From the NCBI GenBank assembly GCA_903813345.2, contig CAIIXF020000008.1, positions 17,282,822 to 17,346,821 of the forward strand: DNA of 64,000 bases, written 5' to 3'. This DNA comes from Owenia fusiformis (taxonomy: Eukaryota; Annelida; Polychaeta; Sabellida; Oweniidae). The position numbers were made by a program, and so were the translations under genes. Under the pieces are notes generated by a model that was given only the letters and a program-made list of their open reading frames with translations, made no database searches and was not told where the DNA came from. Position 1 is the first letter of the stretch. Every line of letters begins with the position of its first letter. Positions 1 through 42,300 of this stretch are shown in pieces.

Positions 1-27053
<27,053 letters not shown>

Positions 27054-27392
27054 CGTTCAAAGTGAAAATTCTTGCAAATAAGGAGAAAATCAACAGACAC
27101 TAATACTTCCTTCCTCTGCAAAATTTTACTTTGCCAAGAGCGCATGCGCTAAGGTTGAATTTCCATAAAATAAAATCTATTGAACTAGTTAATAACTCAG
27201 AATACAAAATTACCCCTCAGATGTAACTCTTTAAAATACTCATTGGATATTTTAAGTGTAATTTCTTCAATTTTCTACCTTGTGGAAAATTTTGATGTAA
27301 AATATAAAAATTATGACGAAAGATTGAACTAGTTTGTACCTTTAATTTATTTAATCAATATGTAAAGGTCATAGCCTCACTCTGGAAGCAGC
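27054..27392. promoter_or_regulatory. Bidirectional promoter between PYG and CEBPZ
   Basis: Only 339 bases separate the two start codons, which face away from each other. GCGCATGCGC at 27140-27149 is the core NRF-1 palindrome, typical of housekeeping and divergent promoters. No TATA box is evident. Both 5' untranslated regions must also fit here unless there are untranslated first exons elsewhere. Confidence 0.7.
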
Positions 27393-30300
27393 ATGGAAAA
27401 ACAGAAAAAAATTAAAAAGCCTAAATCTAAAGAAACAAGTGATGTATTCTCCCTTAAGAATGTCACAGATCTTGGCGGAAATAAGGTAACATATTATTAC
27501 ACTATTTCTGTGAATTTGATTATCCTAAATAATTGTAAATACCAGAAATTAATTTTTTGATGAATCTTGTTTCAGAATTTTTCATTTTTTCCAGCAGACT
27601 CAAGATTGAGCATTTTTTTCTCAAGTCATAATATCTCTAAATGCTCATGCCGGGCACACCTAGCTAGCATTTACAGCCACTTTTATAAATGTGAGTCAAG
27701 ATTATTGTCCAATTTGACCTGAGAGCAGATTATAAGAAGATCCCCTCAATTCGACTTCCTGACCGACCCTGTTGTTAGATTATCATCTAAAGTACGGACT
27801 AAGAATATTTAGTTTGAATACAATTTATTACTAACTTACTCCTGAATGAGGTAATATACACTGAACGAAATATTGAGTACTTTTGGAAATCCCCAGGTGA
27901 TATCATAACACCTTTGGAATCGATAGAATCTAATGTTAGTCATGGGTGTAGCGCTATTTTTATGAGTAGTATGCAACCACTGGAAGATGAGTTGAGCAAA
28001 GTGGTATTGAACGTTCAGGGGTCTCGGGTTCTGATGCCATGAAAATTTCGAAATTGGTTGTATTTGAAGCGATTTGGTACACCTGTGCGTAACAGGCGCT
28101 ACAACCATGTCAGAATTGTGTTTGTTACAAGATTCATTCATATAACAATTCTTGTTTGTGTCATGAGTAGTGACAGTATTCAGGGGTTTCACTAGAATTT
28201 CTCGAGAACAACAGGCTAAATAAATGAAAACAACAGGCAAAATTAATGGAAATCATAAAGTTGAAGTCTCTAAAAACAACAGGCAATTTAGTGAAAACAA
28301 CCAGTGAAAATCGCCTGTTGCCTGCAGGGGTTTCACTAGAATTTCTCACAAATAAATGAACATGCAAAATTATTGGAAATCATAAATTTAACATGGAAAA
28401 GTTGAAAAGTCTTTAAAAACAACAGGCGATAGTGAAAATCACCTGTTGTTATATATTATATTTCCTTAAAGAGTACATGACTGATTTTTGGTGAATTATA
28501 ACTACTTGTTAATAGTATTTACTATTTATAGAGAATAAAACATGTTTAACTTGCAAATCTCTTCGTTGTATTTATTTTTCCAAACGGATATGATCATGCA
28601 TATATATCTACGAACGACCGGCGCGTTTGCAACAACACACCCAACACTTACGATTATCAATAAATCAGTGATTTATCTCATAGTTTTCATACTAGAAACA
28701 CTCTAAAGTATTTGAGTTGAAAAGAATTCGGATATAATCTGATAAAAAGCACAAATTTCAACAACTTTAATTAAGATCTAAAAACAAATACCGAACACAA
28801 AAGCCTGTGGTCGTTCGTATATAAGACATTTAACGAACGTGTAGAACTTTCGTAACAGAACAAAAAAGTCGGAGTTTGTTCCCATTATTATCGTTTTACC
28901 TGTCATATATTTGTATTCGGGGGGATAATAAACAATTGTTTACTCATAAAACATAGAAAATTTCTCACAGGGAATGACAACATACATTAATAATAAAGAT
29001 AAAATAACGAACGTCATTTTATTTTCGTTCGTAAATTAATCACACAAAAACAAAACAAGTCTAACGTAAGTTTATAATTTCTATTTTATTCCAATCATTA
29101 CATACAAACAAGTAATGTTATTACATTAATAATACTCTGGATATTTCTTGTATCTAATATAAACACATAGATGGGCTAGATCATGAAAGAAAGCCTTGAA
29201 ATCTAGTTTAGATACCAAAAATTGCCTGGAATTATAAACCGGAAGTTATCATCATTTTCAACCCGAACGAGTCGACTCCTCAACTAGAGGAGTCGATTCG
29301 GGTCAACCCGAAGGCCTCAACCCATGGGGAATCGACTCATTGGGTCATCATCCCACCCCTAGTTGTACTCATCTTTAAATAATGTTTTTACATTGATTTT
29401 TTCAGTTGGACTATCAGCTCTGTGAAAATATAGATGATGACACTGAAGTATATGACAATACCACAGATGCCTTTGAAACTGAACCAATACATAGGTCTGA
29501 GGTAAGCCTTGTTTATTTTTATCAATCCTTGTTGATATTATGTGAACAGTTACTTTATAAATATATTCTGTATTTTTATGTGTTTTTTCAAAATTATCAT
29601 TCAAAATTATCAAGTAGACACAGTAAACTCGTGGACATTAACATCTTTCTATGTTTATGATCAGTGACATAAAAATAATGAATGAAAAATATGTTGGATG
29701 TTTTTCTTCTGAAGTCAATAATCATATTTTTCATATGAAATTCCCATGTCCCTTCTAGAATTTCAGTATTCTGTATTTATCTTTCAGATAGCAGAATTGA
29801 TTAATGAGTTGGGCTTGGCCAAATACAGACCAGAAAAGGATGAAATGTGAGTACAAATACAATGAATATCCACATTCCGGTAATCATATGTAGACTCTCA
29901 CCATTTAAACAGTTGCAGGCCCGTACCCAAGGGAGTTACCCCGATGTCTGGCCAAATATTCTTTCAAAATCATGTAGTTACTCATCATTCTAATTTCACA
30001 ATGTATGAAAGAAAGTAAAAGAATAAATAAATTCTCTGGGAACTGCTTTCTTTCCTTCTATAGCTAGAATGAGGATAGTTGAGAATTAGGTCCCAGTATA
30101 AATCAATTGAGAATGGGACAGTAATCCCTATTGGTCATAAAACATCACATTCACGTTCAAGTTCCCCAAAATACATGTAACTTGACCTCTCTCATAAATT
30201 TTCAAAAAATGCAAGAGATGCTCTCCTAAATATTTTCTCAAACATCGAAATATTTTGCGATTTTTGCAAACATCAAATATTCTGACATTTTGGAAAAACT

Positions 30301-33300
30301 GCACTGGGTGTAAATTAATTTTCAACTTGATGCAAGGTCATTTCCGAGTGTTCTAAGTCCTGTTATTCAAAGGCTGGAAGATACTGATTCATTTATTGTA
30401 TACACATCAAATTGTATACTCATTTATTGTAGACCTGAGAAGAAAGAAAAGATTAAGTTGGCAGAGAGACCATTGACAGATGAGGAAAGACAACAGGACC
30501 AGGAAGAACAGGATAAAAAGCATGCTGAATGTAAGTTGACTGCAGGTTGTGTTAAAATGTCTTTTAACATAGTTTTGTCTCTCTATCTTAGTCTATTTTA
30601 CATATAGATGTAATATTAGCTATTTATTTTGTATATATATTTTCACTTTTAAGGTAAATTAATGATTGGTACAGTAGTATTGATGATCTTAGATTATGGT
30701 CAAACATTTATAATCCCATTTAGAGGTGACCCATAACTGATATCATAAATTTTCAATAATCGTTTAATAGTAAATTATTGATAATTTTTTTGAATTGAAG
30801 CACATCAAAAGAGCTCCACATTTTTCTCATTCTAGCATTAGGCAAGAAAAAGAAGGAAACCAAGAACAAATTCAAGAAGAAAGCTGCTGAACATGTTGAT
30901 GCAGATGATGAATCCATACAGCATGATGAGGTGTCCAGTACTACACATACACATGGCCTTGTCCTGGCTGGGGCCAAAGTGTACTCTGATAGGCACATTC
31001 CTAGAAAGTATACGCTTGTCAAGCAGGGAGACTGGCTTGAAAATCTGGTAAGCACATCCAGATTTCAGAATTGTATCTTCATGTGATTAAATAGTGAAAA
31101 TACCTCTAAATGATTGAGTTTACAGGTACTCACATTTTTAGTTGATTCATGTATTTGTGTTCCACTCAAATTAAGGTTGTTCATTAAAATTAGAAAAATT
31201 AAAAAATAAACAATAGGCAATATCATTTCAGCATTTAATGTTGGTTTTTGATTTCTACCATGTTGTGTGAATTCTCAAATATAAATGTGAAAAATGTTGC
31301 CTTTAACATCCATTATTGAATACACTGCAGTTTCGATTTACCATTGGATTCCTAGTATTATTTGCATCATGAATTGTGATTATAGAAAAAGTACCTTTCC
31401 ATAGTAGTACCAGTATTTGCAAAACTTTGTTATGTAAATGTTGTAGAACCCATCAGATCCCAAGTCTTTCCCAAAACTGCCCGTTTATGTCGTGACAGAA
31501 CTAGAGAAGTTTGCTGTAAGGTTACTAGCGGAGGAAGTCAACCTCTACTCTAAAGGTAATATGCTATAAAGTAGTACTATGTTATATTTACACAGTGCAT
31601 TTGCATTTGCGTACCTAAATCGAGCCATTTATTTCAAAATGAGTTTTGAAAAGTTGAAAAGGATAACTTTGCAAAGTGTTGGTGAAGCTCTTTAAACAGC
31701 ACACATAAATCTTGTCCTCAAAATCCAATGCTCGTTTAACTTGAATTTTTTTACAGATGCAAAAACAGACTTATACCAATATCTGAATATTTGATTAGGT
31801 ACTTGGCATGCTGTGTAAATTACTTGGCAGCCATCTTGAATTTTTTAATTAAAAATATATGACATTTATCACTGTGTCTTTTCTCCAGGTAAAGAGAAAG
31901 AGAAGCGGAGTGACACAAGGTGGATGAAGACAGTTGCCTCTTCTGGAACACTGACTGATAAACTTGCTGCATTGACTGTGTTGTTTCAAGACTCCCCTGT
32001 TCATAACCTGGCAAGTCTGGACAAGCTTATCTCCATGGTGAACATGAAAGGCAAACGTGAATGTTTGCTAGCAGTAGGTAATGCATGACACGGTTATAAC
32101 ACAGTCTTTTAACTCGTTCTGAGCTGTTGAGCAACAATTTCAATAAAAAGATACCTCTTAGATTGTATTTGGTGTAAATCACATGTAATGTATCTTTCCT
32201 TGGTGAAGGAAATACTTCCTGTTGAGATAACGAAGAAGAGTTTCCAAAATTATATGGCAATATTCTTAGAGCCTTTAATGGAAATTCGACATCATATTGT
32301 ATTAAACGTAGCATTAAATATGCTTAATGTTATGCCATTGATATATGGATTGAGGAAACAGAGTTTTAGCCTGTTCTTTTGTCACCACCAGGAGTGATGA
32401 GATATTGTTATAGTCTCACTTGGTGAGCTTTTACAATCGCTCACTAGTTTGTGGATGGCATTCAGCATTTGATGTTTGGCAGTTGGTGTTCGGTGTTTGG
32501 CATCTGTAGCGTATGACAGGTGGTGAAATTTTGCATGTTAATTAGAGGTGTGAATTTTTAATCGATCATCGATTAATTGATCGACACAGGTTTAATCGAT
32601 TAAGATTCTTAATACTCAATTAACTGATTCTCAAAAAGATAATCTTCAATATCCTGCCGTGACTAAGCTTACTTGATTTCACTGACTGATTGAGACCTAA
32701 TTTGTCAGGTTGACATGCCAAGCTTAAAACTCAAACTGCCAAACAAGCTAATTACCCTAAGCACGACGCTTACCTTTGTTGTTTTTGTGTTTTACTGATA
32801 CATCTTATTTATATATAATATATATATTCAATAGAGGTATGCAATCAAATCAAACGAATTAATTATCACCTACTACTAAAGAATTAGAAAATTGAAGGGA
32901 AATTATGTCAGATCTCCATCGTTTATGTTATTATTATATTATTATTATTACTGTTCCCTTGTTTCAGATACCCTAAAAGAAGTGTTTATCAATGATTTAC
33001 TACCAGAAGACCGTAAGCTACATACATTTGACCAGCACCCCCTAAGCCTTTTAGAAGATCTCTCCAGTGGCAATAGGGATTCCAGAGATAGGAGACTACT
33101 TATGTGGTACTTTGAAGCTCAGCTTAAAGACAAATATTCAACATTTGTTCATGCACTGGAGTCCATTTCCCATGATACAATTTCTGCTACCAAGAAGAAG
33201 GCGATTGGTTAGTGTTGATTTTTTCAGCGTTCTATTCAGAAATTGTTGCTATAGAGAACAAAATTGAACCTTGAGAGAAACAAAAATAACCTAGGTGTTG

Positions 33301-36300
33301 TAAAAAGATATGAAATGAAAAATTTTGTAACCTGAAATTGTTTAAGACTCAAAGGAGGAGGGAAATTAGCGCAACAGATTTTGGACAGTCATATGTTGGA
33401 TTTTGGCCATTTTCTGAGGATTTAAACAACTGCATATGTTAGGGGCGGGGTCAAAATATCAATGTTCATATGGAGACGAAAGTAATTTCGTTTAGACAAC
33501 AACCCCCCCACCCCCCCCTCTAGACGAAAGCTTAGGTCACTTCAAAAAAACATTGATTAATAATCGTATCCTATTTGCCGGGTTATTATTACGGTGAATT
33601 AACACACGTTCGCAATTTAACTGCATTGAACTCTTCAAAAGGAGGAGGGAAAAGTACGGAATTTATTTGAAAAATGATCGAATTATCGTCTTTATCTACC
33701 GATATTTTGGACCTATCACACAAAAAAGCTCACAAACTATTGAAAACAAGCCTTTTTATCAGAACATAGCGCCAGAAAAAGTGGGTAAGTCCAATTATTT
33801 TTTGTATATCAGATCCGAATTATCGATGTTTTTTTGGTCAACGAAAGTGCCCAAAAACCCCCTCCCCCCTCGCGAAAGTACTTTCGTCTCCATATGAACA
33901 TCGATATTTTGACCCCGCCCCTTAGGCCAATGCATTACCTCCAGGAAAATCACTACTAGAGGTGATGAAATAATTTCGACTTTGAGACAGGGTAGATGCA
34001 AACAACCCACCCACATGTTTTTTCTGAAATGTTTTCCTAATTTTGGACCCCTTCCACCCCTGCTTTTTAAATTTTTCTTGCATCAATATGTTGCATTTTG
34101 ACACATAGTTAACCACTTAAAAGGAATAAGTGATTCCTTCAGGGGTTTTAAAGATATCCATTATGGGTGACCAAACTTAGCTGAAAGCAATGATTTTTCC
34201 AATGGAAAATAACATGGGAAATATTGTTTTCCACTTTATCTAAAAGGAATCATTTATTCCTTTTAAGGGATTAACTTTGTGCCAAAACGCAACACATTGA
34301 TGCAAGAAAAATTAAAAAAGCAAGGATGGAAGGGGTTGAAAAAGAAAACATTTCAGAAAAAACATGTGGGTGGGTTGTTTGCATCTACCCTGTCTCAAAG
34401 TTGAAATTATTTTATCATCTCTAGAAGTGATTTTCAGGGAGGCAATGCATTGGCCTAACATATGCACCTGTTTAAATCCCCAGGAAATGGCCAAAATCAA
34501 ACATATGACTGTCCAAAATCTGTTGCGCTAACTTCCCTCCTCATTTATTCATAAATTGGTCAAAATGTTTTTGCAAACTTGTTTATTTAAGGTCTGTGCA
34601 AAGTGTACAATATACTTTAGATGTTTCTTTGAAGTCAAAATATTTTCTTTATGTATTTAGGTACAATGTTCGAGTTACTATCTTCAAACCCAGAACAAGA
34701 AAAGGTGAGAATGTATTTTAATTATAGATTCTTTAGAGAAGATGATAGCTATTTGACAGTAATGCTAGATTTAGAGAAAGTTGAATACAGTAAAACCTGT
34801 CTAAGTGGAATACCTTTGGTACTCATAGGAAGTGCTTCATTTGGGAGGTTTTCCAGTTAAAGAAGTTCATTTAATTTATTGTCAATTGGTCTTGGGACTC
34901 TGAAGTGTTCCACTTACAGAGGTGTTCCACTTAAAGAGGTGTTCCACTTTACAGGCTCCACTCTAAATGGCAAAAAGCATTAACAGAGAGCAGTTTTCAG
35001 CTGAGACTACATATATTGAAATTGCTATTTGATTTATTTATGTGATATAATATATAGTCTACAATTTACAAAGCTTATGAATGGCTTTACTTGATGCATA
35101 ACTTTGCAATTTGCGAGAAAACCATGATTACTGAGATGAAATCTAATAATGCTGACTTGAAATATACAATATGTAAGTAAGGTGTTCCATAAGTAACTAC
35201 ATGTATATGGTATATCTATTTCATTGCAGATTCTATTGTCTATGCTAGTCAACAAACTTGGTGACCCTGACAGAAAACTGGCCTCACAGGCTGCCCATTT
35301 CCTTACTAAACTAGGTGAGTGCTATAAAATTTAACAGAATATCTAAAAGTGTACATGTATATGTATTACCCTTGCAGCATAATTATTTTATTTCTCAATA
35401 ATTTCTTGTTTTATAATTTTTCCAAAAGGTATCGAGATAAACTCATATGTATTAGGCGTATAGATTCTTATGTTAAATTTTGTGTTCCAGTTGCTAAGCA
35501 TCCAAACATGACGTTTGTTGTGGTCCTTGATGTTGAGAGACTACTCTACAGACCTAACATCTCTGTGAAGGCACAGTAAGTAGACTATAACATACCATAT
35601 AATATTATGTTTATTCATTAGTATATTCTAGTCTTATCAGTACTATATCATAAAATAACATTCTAAAATTCTCACAGTTCGAAAACGATATTTGAAAACA
35701 CAGAATTGCTAAATAAGAAAGGTCACCCCATCCATATTGGATTTGGACTCATATTCCTTCTATGACTTTACTCTTAAGTTTCAAAATGTAGAATCTTTTT
35801 TACTGATGGCATTTCATCATGTTACAAAATGTCTGAAGTAAATATTTTTGATAGTGAATTGATTCTGAACAGACTTGCTTAATTTTGTCATTGGTGTCTG
35901 ATGGTCGGCGTTCTGAGTTTGGCTCATGTAACAAATGGTATGTGGTGACATTTTATATGTTAATGCCTTGTATTTCAGGTACTATGCGATATGTTTCCTG
36001 AACCAGTTAATATTGAGTGAAGATGACAAGGAGCTAGCAGCAAGACTTATAAAAGTCTATTTCTCGTTCTTCAAGGTCAGTTAGTATAGCTGTGATATTT
36101 GAAATTATATATAAATCATGATTGAACTCTGTACAGAATTCAAGTTTTGGGCTTTTTTCTGGACCTTGCCTCCCTCTGAGTAATTAAGATTTATTTTTAA
36201 TTGTCTTGCATTAAACACCTGTTTAAAACACTGATATAACATCTATATGGAAATAGATAATGGAGGGGCAGAGGCTTGATGGAAGGCTATACCATAGAGT

Positions 36301-39300
36301 AAGAGGTATAGGTGCAGAACAATTACATATTTCAAAAATGGAACAATGTAAAGGTGGGATAGTTGAAAAATAGCTGCAGTACCATTGGAGAGTGACTATC
36401 TCTTCATGTTTTTAGTTTTTATCCATTTTTTACCCATTAGAACTTTTGAAAGAATCGGTGGATACAAAAAAAGTTCAATGTCTGGAAAGAATTCTTATAT
36501 GTAATGTTTTTAATTTTCAGTATTTTGTAAAGAAGGGTGAGGTCGATGGCAAGATGCTGAGCTCACTATTGACTGGGGTTAATAGGGCCTACCCCTATGC
36601 CAAAGGTAAACATTTGTTTAATAGGGCAATTTGTTTGCTTAAAGGTAGCAATTTGAATATATCAAATCTAAACTTCACACAATCAACCACTGTGAGATTT
36701 ACGTCAATACATGTATAATATGAAGTTTCTTCAAAAAGTTTATCTTGAAGTTTTCATTTTAAACTTCAAATACATTGTGTACCATAAATTGTGTCCGTGA
36801 TTGGTAATTAAACCCCCCACTCACCCTCCACACCCCTGAGTGAATTAACATATGCCACAATGTACATTTGATATTACAGGTGGCAAGTTGAACATAGATG
36901 AGGAACTGAACACACTGTACAAGGTTGTCCACATAGTGAACTTTAACACCAGTATACAGGCCCTTATGTTACTCTACCAGGTTATGGACTCCAAGTAAGC
37001 TACTTTACAAAATTTTGTGTCACTATGTATTTGATATTTTTGAAAATTATAACTTCAACAGATGTTTGATCACATTTAGGTTGTGATTCTCAAATTCTAT
37101 TACAAAGGTACTATTAGGCTTTTATGAGTGGTATATTAGCATACCATTAAGCGCAGCGTAGACATTTGAAGTGATTAAGATCTTGATTAATCTGAACCAA
37201 TATTTTGTAAATTTATGTACTGATTCAGTCAAAAACAGAGGAAAATAATTCAAAAACACATTTATCCATGAATAGCACATAATTAAATACTCAAAACGTA
37301 CACATTATCAAAATAAGTTTGCCGAAGTAAGTGGTAACATTAAAAAGTCTTGGTCTATCATTAATGAACTACTTGGAAAAAACAAAAAAGCTGCATTGCC
37401 ATCTAAATTCACTATAAATGGAAAGGAAACAACAGATCATGAAATCATTTCCAATGGATTTAATAATTTTTTTACCAATATTGGTAAAAATCTAGCCAAG
37501 GAGATTCCAAAATCCAAAAAATGCTTTAATGAATACCTAGCAAGAGCTCAAAAAGTTCAATCATCTATTTATCTCAAAAAGACCTCAAAAACTGAGCTTG
37601 AATTAGAAATGTGTCTTCTAAAATCTTCCTCGCCTGGACCTGATGGGATTCTACCATCACTTATTAAGTCTGCAAGACAGTTTTTAATTGATCCACTCTT
37701 GTATATATTTAACTTATCTTTTAAATCTGGTATTTTCCCAGACGCCCTCAAATTGGCCAAAGTAACACCTGTATTTAAAAAAGGTGTCACTACAAATCCT
37801 CCGAACTATAGACCAATTTCAGTTTTATCTGTATTTTCTAAATTGTTAGAAAAGCTCATGCACGCCAAACTCACTGGTTTTTTAGAACGTTTTGAAATTA
37901 TTTTTACTTATCAATTTGGATTTCAGAAATTCAACTCTACCTACATGGCCATTTTATATTTCATTGAACAAATTCGAAAATCAACTGATTTGGGGAAAAC
38001 GAGCATTGGCATAACATTAGATTTTTCCAAGGCCTTTGACACAATTAATCATGACATTTTGATACAAAAACTTGAATATTATGGCATCAGAGGAATAGCT
38101 AAGTCCTGGTTTGAAAGTTATTTAAAAGACCGCAAACAATATGTCACCATTAACAATTATGAATCTAAACAATCATCTCTAAATTGTGGTGTTCCGCAGG
38201 GCTCGGTACTTGGACCGCTATTATTTATTCTTTACATAAATGATCTGCCTTTTGTTGCCCCTAATCTAAAATTTATTATGTTTGCTGATGACACCAATCT
38301 TCTTGATAGTGATTATGATTTAAATGAACTTATGACTAGAACTAATGCAAACTTGAATTCAATAGATGACTGGATAAAAGCAAACAAACTTTCACTTAAT
38401 ATTGGCAAAACCAATGCTATTCTATTTGGACCCCAAAAAAATCAAACAAATCTGAATCTTAAAATACGCAATGAGAACATAAATTTCCGGGAAAAAATTG
38501 ACTTTCTTGGAATTATTATTGATAAAAACTTGAAATTTAAAGAGCACATAAAATCTGTTGAAACAAAGATTTCTCGCGTCATTGGTTCTCTTTATCACAT
38601 TAAACATCTACTTCAAATAGACAGTTTCAAAACTATTTACTACTCATTGATACACTCTCAATTAAATTATTGCAACATAATCTGGGGTAACACATTTAAA
38701 TCATTTTATGATCGTCTACATAAACTGCAGAAACAATTCTTAAGGCTAGCTTTAAATAAGGATAGACTTTCTCACTCCGCTCCCCTATTTAAAGATCTTA
38801 GAATATTAAATATTTTTGATGTCAACAGATATTGTACTGGTCAGTTCATGTACAAAATCTTTAATAAGCACCCCAGTCTTCCAAAAAATCTATTTCAAGA
38901 CTTGTTTGATATCAACATTAATATTCATCATCATTACACAAGACAATTGCATTATTTTCATATCCCTAAATGCTCTAAACTTTCCCTTCGCTATCTGGGT
39001 CCTAATCTTTGGAATGCTCTACCACATGATATTAAAAAATGCTCCACTCTAAATATTTTCAAATCTTCATATAAAAAACTACTCATCTATCGATAATGTA
39101 TAATACCAATATCATACTATACTGTTGATTTTATACTGGTACCCGATTTTTGTAACATTTTTACATTGTACATCCTTAGATTAATTGTTAATACCATTTT
39201 TATATACCTACATGTAACATAATATAAGTGTTTTCTTTTATATGTAGTCTAGTTGTCATTTTAATGATTTCTGTTAAACCGCAACATATACCCACTAGGG

Positions 39301-42300
39301 TGTCTAGCGGCTTGTTTTTTATAGTGTATATTATATAAGAATTATGAAATAAATAATTGAATTGAATTGAATTGAATGAAGGTACACCAGATAATCATGC
39401 AGAGTAAACGTGTGTTAGTTGAAGTGTTCCACTTTGGAGGTGTTTCACTGATAGAGGTATTCCAAATGACAGGTTTTTATGTCACCACCAAAAAGTGGTC
39501 AAAAAGGTCCTTTTTCAACCTGCTTTAAATTGACCCATTTTTTCAAAATCATCTACAAGTTCTCAGAAGTTCAAATTTGACTTTAGATTTGAGATTTCAC
39601 CTTCAATGACCTTCTCAGGGTCAAAAATTTCAGAAATTCAAAACTGACTTAAGATTGAACTTATACTATTGTGAGCAACTAGGTGGTGACATTTTGTCAT
39701 GTTAGATATACAATATCCTGAGATGCTGCATATTTGTGATTTAAGCGAGGCCATATCAGACCGTTATTATACAGCTCTCTACAGGAAGTTGATAGACCCA
39801 GGACTGAAGAACTCTTCAAAGCAGCCAATGTTCCTCAACTTGCTCTATAAGAGTCTAAAGAAGGATATTTCAGAGAAGCGATTAGTGGTGAGTTATTATG
39901 GGTCCGTGGGGATGGTGGCTGCAGGTTTCCATCACAAATCAGGTCAAATTTTCTCCTTTACTTGAAATGTCAAGAGTTTTAAGTACCCGAACGTTGATTA
40001 TTTAAGATTCTATGAGAATTCATCCAAAACTTGTGTTATACTTTGTTCATGTAACAAGATTGTATGCTATTGAAAATCTTACGCCATGTCAAAAGGATGA
40101 CATGTTTACATATTTTGACCAAAATAGGTAAAACTGGGATTTAACACATTGTTGAGAAAAACGTTCGGAGATCGCCAACTTGTTAAAAGGATGAAATATC
40201 TTTATATATCAATAATATTGGTAAGATTTGGATTTAGCAGACTGTTGAACAAAAACCTTGGAGGAGCACTGATATATTTCCCCAATCTGACAAATTAATG
40301 CAGGTACTTGATGCAGTTTACTTTAAGTGTGTGTTTCTTTCAGGCATTTATCAAGCGCTTGCTGCAAGTGTGTGCAATCCAGACCCCATCATTCATATGT
40401 GGGGCATTACTTCTACTCTCTGAGGTGCTAACCAGCAAGAAAGGCATAGTCTCTGTTGAACAAGTGGGGGAGGTAGGCACTTGACATTACAACTTGTATA
40501 TCTATGAAGGTTGAATGAATAAATTGAATTGAATTAAAGCGATGACTAACATCCAGATGATAAAAGTACATAGAACATTGAGATACTTGAAATTTTGAAT
40601 TCAGTTTACATGAAATTTTGAATTCAGTTTACAAAAAATTTTGAATTCAGTTTACATGAAGTTTTGAATTCAGTTTACATGAAATTTTGAAGCCTTTTTT
40701 GTTTACATTTTCATGCCCTTCAGTGACATCCTATTTTGATACCCTTTGTTGACATGCTATTTTGATGCCCTTCATTTGATGTCATTTTTGCTTCAGGAGT
40801 CTGACGAGGAAGAACATTTCCATGATGCTCCAGATGACACTAAATACAACAGTGATAGTGATGATGATGTCAAACCTGACATCAAACCTGACATCACTGG
40901 GGGTGTCAGTCAACATACACCTTCATGGGTACACAGAAATAATTATGCAGGTAAGATAAATTTTATGTAGGTCAATGCAATAAAAATTGTTCCATACCTA
41001 GACTAACCCAAATGAGTTTGTTAAGTGTATCAGGGACAATGTTTCAATGTTGTCCCATAACACATACTATAATATAATTAATAATGCATTTTTTCAGTTC
41101 AATCTCTTTGCCCTTGAAATATAATAGACTTTTACCCTCTCCCCAAATATAACTAGAAATGATGTTTATAGGCATAAATCAATATACATTATTGTCCCTT
41201 AGTTCTTCAAAGACAAAATATGCAGTTCATTTACACATTAATTGTACTGTTCTTTGTTCATATTGTGCTATTTTGTATGGTGCAGACATCTCCTTGACTA
41301 CAGTTTGGGTATTTCTCCATTAAACTCTCCACCCTTGTTGGAACCAACTTTGTTAGTACATCATCTGGGAACCACATGGGATTTCCTTTTATACACTCCC
41401 ACGTCATATTACTCAGTGGTAACCCCCAGAACTCAAACAAAACTCTGAGGTCCAAACCAACAGCTTTACTGAACTCCACGTACCATCTGTCTAGCTTGCT
41501 CTCTGTTGTGTTTGGTAGCTCTGAGTTAGACATTGCCTCATAAACTGCAAACACCCGTCTATAGGGACCCCAACCAAAATGATGGGCCAGTTGTATGTAA
41601 ATACCTAAGGCAACGAATGGTTGTTTTTTCCATTCAGCAAAGTCGGGGCCATTCTCAATATATGCTTTGATTTTCTGTTTCCTGTTGTGTGCTATGATTG
41701 CATCGCTGTCTATAGGTTTTATACCACATAGTTTATCCATGGCGTGTACTGTGAATATGTTGCATGTCACCTCTCCTGTGCCTTGAAAAAGATAACTTTT
41801 TGAATTTAAAAATGCAACAAACTATGAATATAAGAATCATTAAAGATTCCCTGTATGATAAAATCACAGAGGCAATTAAGCTGCTGTTCTAATAGTAGAC
41901 ATTGAATCGCAGATTTCTTTAATGTTCTTAAAAATACACAAAACATGTACCTTCAAAAGTCCATGCTTTCCTCTGCATGTTATGACCCAGCTCATGGAAT
42001 AATCCCCAGGACCCATTGGTGACCAGCTGGGGGAGGTTGAACAAGAATTTGTCACTTTTAGGCTCACCGACATCCAACATGGTAACTATGGGGTATCCAG
42101 CATGCATGTACCCAGCACTAGGTTGAATATCACATACGACTCGCTCTCTCCGTTGTTCCCCAGGATTGGTTGTGCGTAGTTCATGGTGAGCTTCTACAAC
42201 CGAGTCCCAGTATTTTATGACTTCACCAGGGTCATCTATGTGTCTAACTGACTCTGCCGGGAGAGTGAATATGATGTATTTTCCAGCAATCTCCGCCCAG

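Noticed and set aside
27836-28240. 134-codon minus-strand frame in CEBPZ intron 1
   Set aside because: No family features, low-complexity-like composition, overlaps dispersed repeats.
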